Shown in pieces: positions 1-8,391 of a stretch of 26,166 nt of DNA. A model generated the notes under the pieces. It was given only the letters and a program-made list of their open reading frames with translations. It was not told where the DNA came from and ran no database searches. Each line of letters opens with the position of its first letter. Position 1 is the first letter of the stretch. A program made the position numbers and the translations under genes. Source of the stretch: Prochlorococcus sp. AG-670-O11 (GTDB lineage Bacteria > Cyanobacteriota > Cyanobacteriia > PCC-6307 > Cyanobiaceae); NCBI GenBank assembly GCA_003211335.1, contig QCTA01000007.1, positions 1 to 26,166 of the forward strand, given 5' to 3'.

Positions 1-2576
1 ATTTTGATGTCCAATTAATTGGTGGGATGGTTTTACATGAAGGTCAAATTGCTGAAATGAAAACTGGAGAAGGTAAAACTCTCGTTGCAACGCTGCCTTG
101 CTACCTAAATGCTTTAACTGGGAATGGTGTACATGTTGTTACTGTAAATGATTACTTGGCTCGAAGAGATGCTGAGTGGATGGGACAAGTTCATCGTTTT
201 TTAGGTTTATCAGTTGGTCTGATTCAGCAAGATATGAGTCCTTCTGAAAGGAAAGAAAACTATGCATGTGATATAACTTATGCCACTAATTCTGAATTAG
301 GCTTTGATTATTTGAGAGATAATATGGCTACTGACATTGAAGAAGTAGTTCAAAGAAGATTTAACTATTGCGTTATAGATGAAGTGGATTCAATTTTAAT
401 TGATGAAGCAAGAACTCCTCTAATAATTTCCGGACAAATTGAAAGGCCTCAAGAGAAATATCAAAAAGCTGCAGAATTATCGTTGTCTCTCATTAAGGCA
501 AAGGAGTTAAGTAAAGATGGTGTTGATCCAGAGGGTGATTATGAGGTTGATGAAAAACAACGTAGTTGTATTTTGACTGATCAAGGATTTGCCAAATGTG
601 AAAAGTCATTGAAGGTTAATGATTTATATGATCCTCAAGATCCATGGGCTCATTACATCACTAATGCTTTAAAAGCTAAAGAATTATTCGTAAAAGACGT
701 AAACTATATCATTAAAAAAGATGAAGCAGTAATAGTTGATGAATTTACGGGAAGGGTTATGCCTGGAAGAAGATGGAGTGATGGACAACATCAAGCAATA
801 GAAGCAAAAGAAGGTCTTAAAATTCAGCCTGAGACCCAAACATTAGCATCCATAACCTATCAGAATTTTTTCCTTTTGTATCCAACTTTGGCTGGGATGA
901 CAGGGACTGCTAAGACAGAAGAGGTAGAGTTTGAAAAAACCTATAAATTAGAATCAACAGTTGTCCCAACTAATCAAATAAGGAGGAGACAAGATTGGGC
1001 TGATCAAGTTTTTAAAACAGAGCTCGGAAAATGGAAAGCCGTCGCTAATGAGACAGCAGAAATTCATAAGAACGGTAGACCCGTTTTAGTAGGTACAACG
1101 AGTGTGGAAAAAAGTGAGTTATTAAGTTCGCTTCTTTTTGAGCAGCAAATCCCCCATAATTTACTAAATGCGAAACCAGAGAATGTAGAACGTGAGGCAG
1201 AAATCGTAGCTCAGGCTGGAAGATCAGGTGCTGTCACCATTGCAACTAATATGGCTGGAAGAGGTACTGACATTATCCTTGGCGGTAATAGTGATTATAT
1301 GGCAAGGCTAAAATTAAAAGAGACTTTAATGCCTTTGCTTGTAAAGCCAGATAATGAGCATAAGCCACCAATACCTCAACAAAGAAATTCAAAAGCTGGG
1401 GGAGGTTTTTCTGCAAAGGTTGATTTAATATCAAATAAGGATACTAAAAGTGGGGCAGCAAGTCTTTTCCCGTGTCAGTTAGGCGAAGACATTACAAAAA
1501 AATTATCTTTATTATCTAAAGAACTTGTGAAGAATTGGGGAGATAGAAGTTTAACTATTTTGGAATTAGACGATAAAATTGCTACTGCTGCTGAAAAAGC
1601 TCCAACTGAAGATAAACTTATACAATCTTTGAGAAACTCTTTATCAGAGGTGAAAAATGAATATGAAAAGGTATTAATTCATGAAGAAGAAAATGTTAGA
1701 AAAGCTGGAGGTCTTCATGTCATAGGAACTGAAAGGCATGAGTCAAGAAGAGTTGATAATCAACTTAGAGGAAGAGCAGGTAGACAAGGAGATCTTGGGA
1801 GTACAAGATTCTTTTTATCTTTGGAAGATAATTTATTAAGAATATTTGGAGGGGATAGAGTAGCAAATTTAATGAATGCTTTTAGGGTGGATGAAGACAT
1901 GCCTATCGAATCAGGAATGCTTACTAGATCATTAGAAAGTGCTCAGAAGAAAGTTGAGACTTATTATTATGATATTAGAAAACAAGTTTTTGAATATGAT
2001 GAGGTAATGAACAATCAAAGAAAAGCTGTTTATAATGAAAGATTAAGAGTTTTAAAAGGGACTGATTTAAAGAAACAAGTCATAGGCTATGGAGAAAGAA
2101 CAATGGAAGAGATTGTAGAAGCTTATATCAATCCTGATTTACCTCCAGAAGAATGGGATATTGATCAATTGATTTCTAAAGTAAAAGAATTCATTTATTT
2201 ATTAAATGATCTCAAATCTACAGATGTAAGTGTGTTATCTATGGAAGAATTAAAAAATTATCTTCAAGAACAATTACGTATTGCATATGATTTAAAGGAG
2301 TCTCAAATAGAGCAATTTCGTCCAGGTTTAATGAGGGAAGCTGAAAGGTTTTTTATCCTTCAACAAATTGATAACTTATGGAGAGAACATCTTCAATCGA
2401 TGGATTCTTTAAGAGAATCTGTAGGATTAAGAGGTTATGGTCAAAAGGACCCCCTGATTGAATATAAAAATGAAGGTTATGATATGTTTCTTGAAATGAT
2501 GACTAATATGAGAAGAAATGTCATTTATTCAATGTTTATGTTTCAACCTAAAAGTGAAAAAGAAACTAATAATTAA
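1..2576 (+). CDS. secA: Preprotein translocase ATPase SecA (5' end missing)
   Basis: SecA is the ATP-driven motor that pushes unfolded preproteins through SecYEG, in cyanobacteria at both plasma and thylakoid membranes. The reading frame is open from base 3, where FDVQLIGG precedes the first visible Met at 27, so that Met is internal and roughly 80-90 N-terminal residues lie outside the window (inferred from family length). Counting from Met27, Walker A MKTGEGKT is at residues 11-18, the DEVD box and IDEARTP follow near 117-130, and the second motor domain has NMAGRGTDI and the RGRAGRQGD arginine-finger motif. Between LGG (to about 420) and GGLHVIG (561) lie about 140 residues, against roughly 35 in E. 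coli SecA, so there is a Lys/Ser-rich insert of about 100 residues. The C-terminus ends [14 protein letters not shown] and lacks the Cys/His zinc motif of E. coli SecA. It converges on cysE with only 7 bases between. Confidence 0.97.
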   Translation, partial: FDVQLIGGMVLHEGQIAEMKTGEGKTLVATLPCYLNALTGNGVHVVTVNDYLARRDAEWMGQVHRFLGLSVGLIQQDMSPSERKENYACDITYATNSELGFDYLRDNMATDIEEVVQRRFNYCVIDEVDSILIDEARTPLIISGQIERPQEKYQKAAELSLSLIKAKELSKDGVDPEGDYEVDEKQRSCILTDQGFAKCEKSLKVNDLYDPQDPWAHYITNALKAKELFVKDVNYIIKKDEAVIVDEFTGRVMPGRRWSDGQHQAIEAKEGLKIQPETQTLASITYQNFFLLYPTLAGMTGTAKTEEVEFEKTYKLESTVVPTNQIRRRQDWADQVFKTELGKWKAVANETAEIHKNGRPVLVGTTSVEKSELLSSLLFEQQIPHNLLNAKPENVEREAEIVAQAGRSGAVTIATNMAGRGTDIILGGNSDYMARLKLKETLMPLLVKPDNEHKPPIPQQRNSKAGGGFSAKVDLISNKDTKSGAASLFPCQLGEDITKKLSLLSKELVKNWGDRSLTILELDDKIATAAEKAPTEDKLIQSLRNSLSEVKNEYEKVLIHEEENVRKAGGLHVIGTERHESRRVDNQLRGRAGRQGDLGSTRFFLSLEDNLLRIFGGDRVANLMNAFRVDEDMPIESGMLTRSLESAQKKVETYYYDIRKQVFEYDEVMNNQRKAVYNERLRVLKGTDLKKQVIGYGERTMEEIVEAYINPDLPPEEWDIDQLISKVKEFIYLLNDLKSTDVSVLSMEELKNYLQEQLRIAYDLKESQIEQFRPGLMREAERFFILQQIDNLWREHLQSMDSLRESVGLRGYGQKDPLIEYKNEGYDMFLEMMTNMRRNVIYSMFMFQPKSEKETNN

Positions 2577-2583
2577 TTTGACT

Positions 2584-3318
2584 TTAATTATCTCCCAAGA
2601 ATTCTATTATTTCTTTGTCTTTTAGATTTTGCGAATTGCCCACCTTAGAAATGTCAATAGATTCTGAATTTACTAAACATTGAAGGGCTTTTTGTAATTT
2701 AAGAATTTGGTTCTCAAGTTCATCTATCCTATCCATTAAGTTTTTAATTACATTAGCTTCAGCATCTGGTAATGCAGAGTGTGCCAGAGGATTTACTTTT
2801 ACACCACTTTGATGAACTACTCTTCCAGGAATCCCTACAACAGTACTATTCTCTTCGACATTACGAACCACGACTGATCCTGCGCCAATTCTTGTGTTGG
2901 GCCCAATTATTATTGAACCAAGAACTTTTGCGCCTGCCCCTACTACAACATTCTCCATTAATGTTGGATGTCTTTTGCCATGACTTTTACCAGTTCCACC
3001 TAAGGTCACCCCTTGATAAAGCAGGCAGTTATTACCAATTTCAGCAGTTTCACCTATGACAACCCCCATTCCATGATCTATAAAAACTTTTTTCCCAATT
3101 TTGGCACCTGGATGTATTTCTATTCCGGTAAATAATCTATTTGCATGACTTAATAATCTAGGAATTAAAGGTAATTTTAAAAGCCATAATTTATGGGTAA
3201 ACCTATGAATTACAATTGATTGGAAACCAGGATAGCAAAGAAAAATCTCTAAAATACCCCTTGCTGCAGGATCTCTCTCTCTTATTATCTCAATATCTGA
3301 CCTGAAAGTTCTTAGCAT
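2584..3318 (-). CDS. cysE: Serine O-acetyltransferase
   Basis: Transfers acetyl from acetyl-CoA to L-serine to make O-acetylserine, the carbon acceptor for sulfide in cysteine synthesis; soluble. The 244-residue protein has a short alpha-helical N-terminus and a left-handed beta-helix of hexapeptide repeats (about 65-165). The catalytic pair appears as D81-H82 in IDHGMGVVIGETAEIG and H117 in GKRHP, with the GGTGKSHG acetyl-CoA loop between. The tail is unlike E. coli CysE: after the helix comes a Leu-heptad stretch at about 187-215, predicted coiled coil, and a polar end (FLGDN). The C-terminal Ile that docks into cysteine synthase in E. coli is absent. The ATG start is the natural one. It lies 7 bases downstream of the GntR-type gene on the same strand and is probably cotranscribed with it. 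Confidence 0.96.
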   Translation of the reverse strand: MLRTFRSDIEIIRERDPAARGILEIFLCYPGFQSIVIHRFTHKLWLLKLPLIPRLLSHANRLFTGIEIHPGAKIGKKVFIDHGMGVVIGETAEIGNNCLLYQGVTLGGTGKSHGKRHPTLMENVVVGAGAKVLGSIIIGPNTRIGAGSVVVRNVEENSTVVGIPGRVVHQSGVKVNPLAHSALPDAEANVIKNLMDRIDELENQILKLQKALQCLVNSESIDISKVGNSQNLKDKEIIEFLGDN

Positions 3319-3325
3319 AATAATA

Positions 3326-4312
3326 TTAATTAAGAACTCCTATCTCTGTTTTTAGATGATTTATAGTTTTGATGCTTAAATAATTTTTTGCACATATAAT
3401 CTGTGGTACTCTCATCAATTGCGAACGGTTTTTTATCAGAGTATTTTCAACAACGGATAAACTTGGTCCATCGCACACTAACTGATTGGAAGCTTTTAAT
3501 AGAGATAATAGTCTACTGCTATTATCCGAGATAGTTGACATAAGTACTATATCACTGCCTCTCATGCTGTGGATAATAATTTCTGCGGCTCTTAATAGAC
3601 CTGGACTGATGCTTACAATACCGACACAACTACCTTGTTTTAATTCTTTGATTATTTTTAATTCTTTTTGAAAGTCGCTTAAATCAACTGCAATAGCTCT
3701 GACTTTATATTTTTTTGCTATTTTTTCTAAAGGCTGCAAAAAATATCTACTTGTAACAATTGTCCCATTATTGGAGTTGCAAAGAACTTTTTCTAATTCC
3801 TCCATAGGTACAACCTCTACTGGTACATTGATGTTGGGAGAGAGGTCTTCTGCAATTAGCATAGAAGCACCTATATCTTCTCGAGGGGTACTAACTATTA
3901 TTCTAGACCCACATTTAATGCGCCAATCTATTTCATTTGTTAAAAAATCTCTTGTTTCTTGAAGAGTGCATCCAAGTTTGATTAATGTATCTATTGCTTT
4001 TTTCGCCTCTTGATCAGGAGATATATTTATATTATTTTTTGAATTAAAAGATTTTTTAAAATCTCCTTTCTTAAGGTTATCTCTTACATAAATACCTGAA
4101 CCTGCTATCGCTTCAACAACTCCGTCCGTTTCAAGTTGTCTGTATACTTTGCTAATAGTATTACGATGTAGTCCTGTTTGCATAGCTAACTGTCTAGTAC
4201 TAGGCAAACGATGCCCTGGCGGATAATATCTAGCTGCAATTGCAAAGCAAATTTGGTTATATAACTGAGTTGATGCCGGAATATCAATTTCTTGTTGAAT
4301 ATGAAATCTCAC
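3326..4312 (-). CDS. GntR-family transcriptional regulator
   Basis: A DNA-binding regulator of 328 residues. Residues about 10-80 form a GntR-type winged helix: QLYNQICFAIAARYYPPGHRLPSTRQLA leads to the recognition helix TGLHRNTISKVYRQL and the wing GVVEAIAGSGIYV. The remaining 250 residues alternate predicted beta strands and helices and look like a Rossmann-type ligand or sensor domain. I do not recognise an FCD, UTRA or aminotransferase domain in them. The first usable start is GTG; an in-frame stop lies 5 codons upstream. A 23-bp palindrome centred at 4353, about 40 bases before the start, suggests autoregulation. cysE follows after 7 bases. Synechocystis has a GntR regulator (sll1961) linked to photosystem stoichiometry; whether this is its orthologue is only a guess. 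Ligand and targets are unknown. Confidence 0.88.
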   Translation of the reverse strand: MRFHIQQEIDIPASTQLYNQICFAIAARYYPPGHRLPSTRQLAMQTGLHRNTISKVYRQLETDGVVEAIAGSGIYVRDNLKKGDFKKSFNSKNNINISPDQEAKKAIDTLIKLGCTLQETRDFLTNEIDWRIKCGSRIIVSTPREDIGASMLIAEDLSPNINVPVEVVPMEELEKVLCNSNNGTIVTSRYFLQPLEKIAKKYKVRAIAVDLSDFQKELKIIKELKQGSCVGIVSISPGLLRAAEIIIHSMRGSDIVLMSTISDNSSRLLSLLKASNQLVCDGPSLSVVENTLIKNRSQLMRVPQIICAKNYLSIKTINHLKTEIGVLN

Positions 4313-4341
4313 TTTAGAAAAAACCTAATAAATTTATGTTT

Positions 4342-4364
4342 ATGTTTAAGTGACACTTTAACAT
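4342..4364. promoter_or_regulatory. 23-bp palindrome, likely GntR operator
   Basis: Arms ATGTTTAAGTG (4342-4352) and CACTTTAACAT (4354-4364) flank a single central A (4353). They are reverse complements at 10 of 11 positions; the innermost AAGTG-A-CACTT is perfect. The site lies 30 bases before the GTG start of the GntR-family gene, where a repressor would cover the promoter or early transcript. With a one-base centre it is poor as an RNA hairpin, and no T-run follows on the minus strand, so a dimeric protein site fits better than a terminator. A TTTATG TTTATG TTTAAG direct repetition leads into it. That the neighbouring protein binds here is inference. Confidence 0.6.
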
Positions 4365-4409
4365 CCGTCATAATTTTTGAATTAATTTCTTATTGTTAAA
4401 TTGCTTTCC

Positions 4410-4982
4410 TTACCCTTCTTCTTTTTTTATTAAAGGAGTTTTTCTGGGACTTAAAAACATAATCATATTTCTACCTTCTCTTTTTGGCCTTTGTTGAACC
4501 TCTGACTGTTCTTCTAAATCATTAGCCATTTTTAATAGAAGTGTTTCTGCTAAATTTGAGTGCTGAATTTCTCTGCCTCTAAAAATAACTGTGCATTTAA
4601 CTTTATCCCCTGATTTTAAAAATCTAATAGCTTGACCTATTCTTACGTCATAATCATGCTTATCAATCTTGTATCTCATTTTTACTTCTTTAACTTCAGT
4701 TTGATGAGATTTTTTCCTTGCTTCTTTTGCTTTTTTTTCTTGCTCAAATTTATATTTTCCATAATCCATAATCCTACAAACTGGTGGATTAGCTTTTTCG
4801 CTAACTAAAACTAAATCAAGTTCTCTTTGATTAGCAACTTCTAAGGCTTTGATTCTATCAATAACTCCTAGTTGCTTTCCATCTGAATCAACAACTCGTA
4901 ATTGAGGGTATTTTATTCTTTCATTAATATTTGGGAGCTCTCTAACGGGAGCGCGGCGATCAAAGCGTGGACGTGGTGGCAT
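4410..4982 (-). CDS. infC: Translation initiation factor IF-3
   Basis: IF-3 binds the 30S subunit, keeps 50S off and checks start-codon and initiator tRNA pairing. The 190-residue protein shows the N-domain motif ([22 protein letters not shown], residues about 20-40), the [17 protein letters not shown] signature, the Lys-rich linker helix ([13 protein letters not shown]) and the C-domain ([21 protein letters not shown] through [15 protein letters not shown]). The N-terminus [16 protein letters not shown] is a short basic extension typical of cyanobacterial proteins. The start is ATG, not the rare AUU used for autoregulation in E. coli. It lies 57 bases downstream of miaA and 97 bases upstream of the GntR gene on the same strand. 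A 10-base direct repeat lies in its leader. Confidence 0.97.
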   Translation of the reverse strand: MPPRPRFDRRAPVRELPNINERIKYPQLRVVDSDGKQLGVIDRIKALEVANQRELDLVLVSEKANPPVCRIMDYGKYKFEQEKKAKEARKKSHQTEVKEVKMRYKIDKHDYDVRIGQAIRFLKSGDKVKCTVIFRGREIQHSNLAETLLLKMANDLEEQSEVQQRPKREGRNMIMFLSPRKTPLIKKEEG

Positions 4983-4990
4983 TCAGTTTC

Positions 4991-5012
4991 TTTTGATGAT
5001 TGTTTTGATGAT
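4991..5012. repeat. Direct repeat in infC leader
   Basis: Two identical copies of TTTTGATGAT (4991-5000 and 5003-5012) are separated by TG, giving a 12-base period. Read on the gene strand this is ATCATCAAAA twice, ending 8 bases before the infC ATG. The position overlaps where a ribosome would load. No hairpin or Shine-Dalgarno sequence is evident, and the repeat may be chance in AT-rich DNA. Confidence 0.5.
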
Positions 5013-5039
5013 GAATTAAGATCTAATTAGTTAATAAAG

Positions 5040-5939
5040 TCAGCCTAAAGCATACTCTATATTGATTATTGCATCTTTTAGTAGGTTTTTGTTATTAAGC
5101 CATATTGGATTGTTCTTATTACGAAACCATGTCTTTTGCCTTTTAGCAAATTGGATTGTTTTTTTTGTCGTTAATTCAATAGCTTCCTCAATGTTCAAAT
5201 TTTTCTTTATTACATCTTTGGATTCTTTATAACCAATCGTTTCAAGCAAAGGTAAATTAGGTCCAAATTGATTAATAATATTTTCTGTCTCTTCTATAAT
5301 TCCGAACTCAAACATATTTTTGGTCCTTTGGAAAATCCTTTCTTTTAAGTCTTCTCTATATATTCCTAACTCTAATATTTTCCATGGTGGTGTTTTTTGG
5401 GATTTTTGAGATGAAAGTGGTTTTCCTGTTACATAAAAAACCTCTAAACCTCTTATAGTCCTAACCTGATCAGCATGATTAATGTTTTTTGTTAAGTCGG
5501 GATCGCATATTTTTAAAAGTTTCCAACATTCTTCTTGACCTAGTTTTTCTAATTGTGCTCTCAAAGTATCTTGTGGTGGTACATCCGGAGCAAAGAAACC
5601 CTTTATTATTGAATTCATATATAATCCGCTTCCGCCCACTAGAAAGGGAATTTTTTCTTGATTTAGTTCCTGATTAATTGATTTTGTAGCAATTGCTTGA
5701 AATTGCATTGCATTTAATTTGCGACAAGGTTCTTCAAGGTCTATTAAAAAATGCTTGATTGTGTTTTGTTGATCTTTAGTTGGCTTTGCTGTGCCGATAT
5801 CCATAAATCGATAAAGTTGCCTTGAATCGATATTATGTATATTGATATTAAAATATTTAGCAATCTCGATTGCTAGCTCAGTTTTACCACTTGCCGTTGG
5901 CCCTATTAAAACTATTACTAATGGTTTTGATGGAAACAT
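5040..5939 (-). CDS. miaA: tRNA dimethylallyltransferase
   Basis: Adds a dimethylallyl group to A37 of tRNAs reading UNN codons (i6A), which steadies codon-anticodon pairing. The 299-residue protein has the P-loop [12 protein letters not shown] near the N-terminus, the [19 protein letters not shown] substrate motif, the DLEEPC segment (family D-P region), [16 protein letters not shown] and the C-terminal [14 protein letters not shown] that contacts tRNA. Length fits the family. The start is ATG and is head-to-head with gyrB across 155 bases. It is first in a minus-strand run with infC, the GntR-type gene and cysE. The CTTATA sequence at 5969-5974 reads as a minus-strand TATAAG -10 and overlaps the putative gyrB -10. 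Confidence 0.97.
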   Translation of the reverse strand: MFPSKPLVIVLIGPTASGKTELAIEIAKYFNINIHNIDSRQLYRFMDIGTAKPTKDQQNTIKHFLIDLEEPCRKLNAMQFQAIATKSINQELNQEKIPFLVGGSGLYMNSIIKGFFAPDVPPQDTLRAQLEKLGQEECWKLLKICDPDLTKNINHADQVRTIRGLEVFYVTGKPLSSQKSQKTPPWKILELGIYREDLKERIFQRTKNMFEFGIIEETENIINQFGPNLPLLETIGYKESKDVIKKNLNIEEAIELTTKKTIQFAKRQKTWFRNKNNPIWLNNKNLLKDAIINIEYALG

Positions 5940-5970
5940 AAGTAATTTTTTTGAAAAAATATTTGGTTCT

Positions 5971-5976
5971 TATAAT
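5971..5976 (+). promoter_or_regulatory. Putative -10 element for gyrB
   Basis: A perfect TATAAT lies in the miaA-gyrB divergent spacer. TTGAAA at 5951-5956 is only 14 bases upstream, too close for a standard -35, but -35 boxes are weakly conserved in these cyanobacteria. A start near 5983 would give a leader of about 110 bases that includes the hairpin at 6002-6050. Not experimentally supported. Confidence 0.45.
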
Positions 5977-6001
5977 TAAAGTGATTAAATTTTGCATTTA
6001 C

Positions 6002-6050
6002 TTAAAGCCTTTCTCTTATACCGATGGTAAATTTAATGAAAGGCCTTTAA
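6002..6050 (+). promoter_or_regulatory. Inverted repeat in the gyrB leader
   Basis: TTAAAGCCTTTC (6002-6013) pairs with GAAAGGCCTTTAA (6038-6050), 12 base pairs with one bulged base. The 24-base loop holds a second small hairpin, TACC (6019-6022) with GGTA (6026-6029). No gene is transcribed rightward into this spot and no immediate T-run follows, so it is not a normal terminator. It could be a protein site or an RNA structure in the gyrB 5' UTR, possibly related to supercoiling feedback on gyrase expression (inference). Confidence 0.5.
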
Positions 6051-6094
6051 AAATAACATTTTAAAAGTTTTAATTTTTTATTTTTTTATATTAA

Positions 6095-8062
6095 ATGAGT
6101 GAGGAAAAAAGATCTAATAAAATCTCAAATGATTATGGTGCTGAGCAGATACAGGTCTTAGAGGGTTTGGAACCTGTTCGTAAAAGGCCAGGTATGTATA
6201 TCGGCTCCACTGGTCCGAGAGGTCTCCACCATTTAGTTTATGAAGTTGTAGATAATTCTGTAGATGAGGCACTTGCAGGTCATTGTGATCATATTGAAAT
6301 AGTTCTTAAAAAAGATGGTTCTGCCTTGATTTCAGATAATGGGAGGGGTATTCCTACAGATATACATCCAAGAACAGGTAAAAGTGCTCTCGAAACAGTG
6401 CTTACTGTTCTTCACGCAGGGGGTAAATTTGGTAGTGGTGGATATAAAGTTTCTGGTGGTTTACATGGTGTTGGAATATCTGTTGTTAATGCTTTAAGCG
6501 AGTGGGTTAGTGTTACTGTCTTAAGAGATGGTAAGGAGTTTAATCAAAGATTTGAGAAAGGGATTGCAAAAGGCGAATTGAAATCCCAAAAACAGCAAAA
6601 TAAACCATTAAGAAAAGGGACAAGTATTTGTTTTAAACCAGATGTAACAATATTTACTGATGGGATTGAATTTGACTATGCTCTTTTATCTTCGAGATTA
6701 AGGGAATTAGCTTATCTTAATGGGGGTGTCAAAATTATATTTAGAGATGAAAGGCTAGAATTATCTGATGGTACTTTTAAAGAAGAAATATATTTATATG
6801 ATGGAGGTATTAAAGAATATGTAAACTACATAAATCAGGAAAAGGAATCAATTCATTCAGAGGTTATTTATGTTGATTCGCAAAAAGATAATGTTTATGT
6901 AGAGGCAGCTTTGCAATGGTGCTCTGATGTTTATTCAGATAATATTTTAGGATTTGCAAACAATATTAGAACAATTGACGGAGGCACTCATATAGAAGGT
7001 TTAAAGACTGTATTGACTAGAACTTTTAATTCAATTGCAAAAAAAAGAGGAAAAAGAAAAGAGGTTGATAAGAATTTGTCAGGAGAAAATATTAGAGAAG
7101 GTTTGACGGTTGTTTTATCTGTAAAAGTGCCAGAGCCAGAATTTGAAGGGCAAACCAAGACAAAATTAGGAAATACTGAAGTTAGAGGAATTGTGGATTC
7201 TCTCATAGGAGAAGCATTAATAAAATATATGGAATTTAACCCTAATGTTTTTGATTTAATTTTAGAGAAAGCGATTCAATCTTTTAACGCAGCAGAGGCA
7301 GCCAAACGAGCAAGGGATTTAGTAAGAAGAAAAAGTGTTCTTGAGAGTTCAACTTTGCCTGGTAAATTGGCAGATTGTAGCTCAAGAGACCCCTCAGGAG
7401 CAGAGATTTACATTGTTGAGGGAGATTCTGCTGGAGGTTCGGCAAAGCAAGGAAGAGATAGGCAATTTCAGGCAATTTTGCCTTTGAGAGGAAAAATATT
7501 AAATATCGAAAAAACAGATGATACTAAAATTTATAAGAACACAGAAATCCAATCACTTATAACTGCTTTGGGATTAGGTATCAAGGGTGAAGAGTTTGAT
7601 GTTAAATCTCTTAGGTATCATCGAGTTGTAATTATGACTGATGCAGACGTTGATGGGGCACATATAAGAACATTACTATTAACGTTCTTTTATAGATATC
7701 AAAGGGAGCTTGTTGAGAAAGGTTATATATATATTGCATGTCCCCCTTTATATAAAGTTGAAAGAGGAAAAAATCATAAATATTGTTATAACGAAAATCA
7801 GTTGAAACAAACTATAGAAGACTTTGGTGAAAAAGCTAATTACAATATCCAAAGATTTAAAGGTTTAGGTGAAATGATGCCTAAACAATTATGGGATACA
7901 ACAATGAATCCTGAGACTAGAATGATGAAAAGAGTAGAAATTGAAGATGCTTTAGAAGCAGATAGAATTTTTAATATTTTAATGGGAGATAAAGTCGCAC
8001 CAAGAAGAGAGTTTATTGAAACTCATAGTGCAAATTTAGATATGGCGACATTAGATATATGA
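6095..8062 (+). CDS. gyrB: DNA gyrase subunit B
   Basis: ATPase subunit of gyrase; with GyrA it introduces negative supercoils. The 655-residue protein has the GHKL ATPase N-terminus (LEPVRKRPGMYIGSTG, VYEVVDNSVDEALAGHC, ISDNGRGIPTD, GLHGVG), the transducer domain, then the TOPRIM domain (IVEGDSAGGSAKQGRDR, MTDADVDGAHIRTL) and the GyrA-contact tail (RFKGLGEMMPKQLWDTTMNPETR). It lacks the roughly 150-residue insert of E. coli GyrB, as is usual outside proteobacteria. The ATG at 6095 is preceded by a T-rich sequence without a Shine-Dalgarno motif. Its stop TGA overlaps the ATG of the next gene, so expression of the SH3-like protein is probably coupled to gyrB translation. Confidence 0.98.
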   Translation: MSEEKRSNKISNDYGAEQIQVLEGLEPVRKRPGMYIGSTGPRGLHHLVYEVVDNSVDEALAGHCDHIEIVLKKDGSALISDNGRGIPTDIHPRTGKSALETVLTVLHAGGKFGSGGYKVSGGLHGVGISVVNALSEWVSVTVLRDGKEFNQRFEKGIAKGELKSQKQQNKPLRKGTSICFKPDVTIFTDGIEFDYALLSSRLRELAYLNGGVKIIFRDERLELSDGTFKEEIYLYDGGIKEYVNYINQEKESIHSEVIYVDSQKDNVYVEAALQWCSDVYSDNILGFANNIRTIDGGTHIEGLKTVLTRTFNSIAKKRGKRKEVDKNLSGENIREGLTVVLSVKVPEPEFEGQTKTKLGNTEVRGIVDSLIGEALIKYMEFNPNVFDLILEKAIQSFNAAEAAKRARDLVRRKSVLESSTLPGKLADCSSRDPSGAEIYIVEGDSAGGSAKQGRDRQFQAILPLRGKILNIEKTDDTKIYKNTEIQSLITALGLGIKGEEFDVKSLRYHRVVIMTDADVDGAHIRTLLLTFFYRYQRELVEKGYIYIACPPLYKVERGKNHKYCYNENQLKQTIEDFGEKANYNIQRFKGLGEMMPKQLWDTTMNPETRMMKRVEIEDALEADRIFNILMGDKVAPRREFIETHSANLDMATLDI

Positions 8063-8388
8063 TGAAAACTATGATAAAAAATATTTGTTTAATAGGATTT
8101 GCTCTGATTGGCCCAATAACCCTACCTGCAGGTGGAATACAAAGAAATTTAAACGAATATAAAATTCTAAATAATTCAAAGGAAATTATATTAAATGCTA
8201 ATAGTTCACTATATATTTTTCCTGAAACTAACGCTAAAAAATTATTAGTTCTTAATACCGGTTCCTCATTATCAGTTTTGCAAAAATGGGTAGTCGACGA
8301 AGATAATATTTGGGCTCGAGTAGAATTGCTAACAAATCGATTTATTGAACATCCTAATAGAACTCAAAAGGGATGGATTAAAATATAA
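8059..8388 (+). CDS. Exported SH3-like small protein, function unknown
   Basis: A 109-residue protein I cannot name. Residues 1 to about 25 look like a signal peptide: Lys residues, then ICLIGFALIGPITLPAGG with a plausible cleavage after LPA. The rest resembles a bacterial SH3 (SH3b) domain: ANSSLYIFPETNAKKLLVLNTGSSLSVLQKW, then IWARVELLTNRF and a terminal QKGWIKI. This matches the usual order of x-x-V/Y-R-x-P-x-T, a G-x-x-L turn and a closing G-W-I/V. Such domains often bind peptidoglycan or peptides, so a periplasmic or lumenal place is inferred. Two in-frame ATGs (8059 and 8062) open the gene; the first overlaps the gyrB stop as ATGA. crcB follows 3 bases after the stop. Very AT-rich, as are the two genes downstream. 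Confidence 0.72.
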   Translation: MMKTMIKNICLIGFALIGPITLPAGGIQRNLNEYKILNNSKEIILNANSSLYIFPETNAKKLLVLNTGSSLSVLQKWVVDEDNIWARVELLTNRFIEHPNRTQKGWIKI

Positions 8389-8391
8389 AGT

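Noticed and set aside
2772..3059. A 95-codon open frame on the plus strand inside cysE
   Set aside because: Composition is an artefact of the cysE codons read backwards (Leu/His/Gln-rich), and cysE is certain.
8059..8062. Frameshift between gyrB and the next frame
   Set aside because: gyrB ends at its normal C-terminus, and the next frame has its own signal peptide, so ATGA is a normal stop/start overlap.
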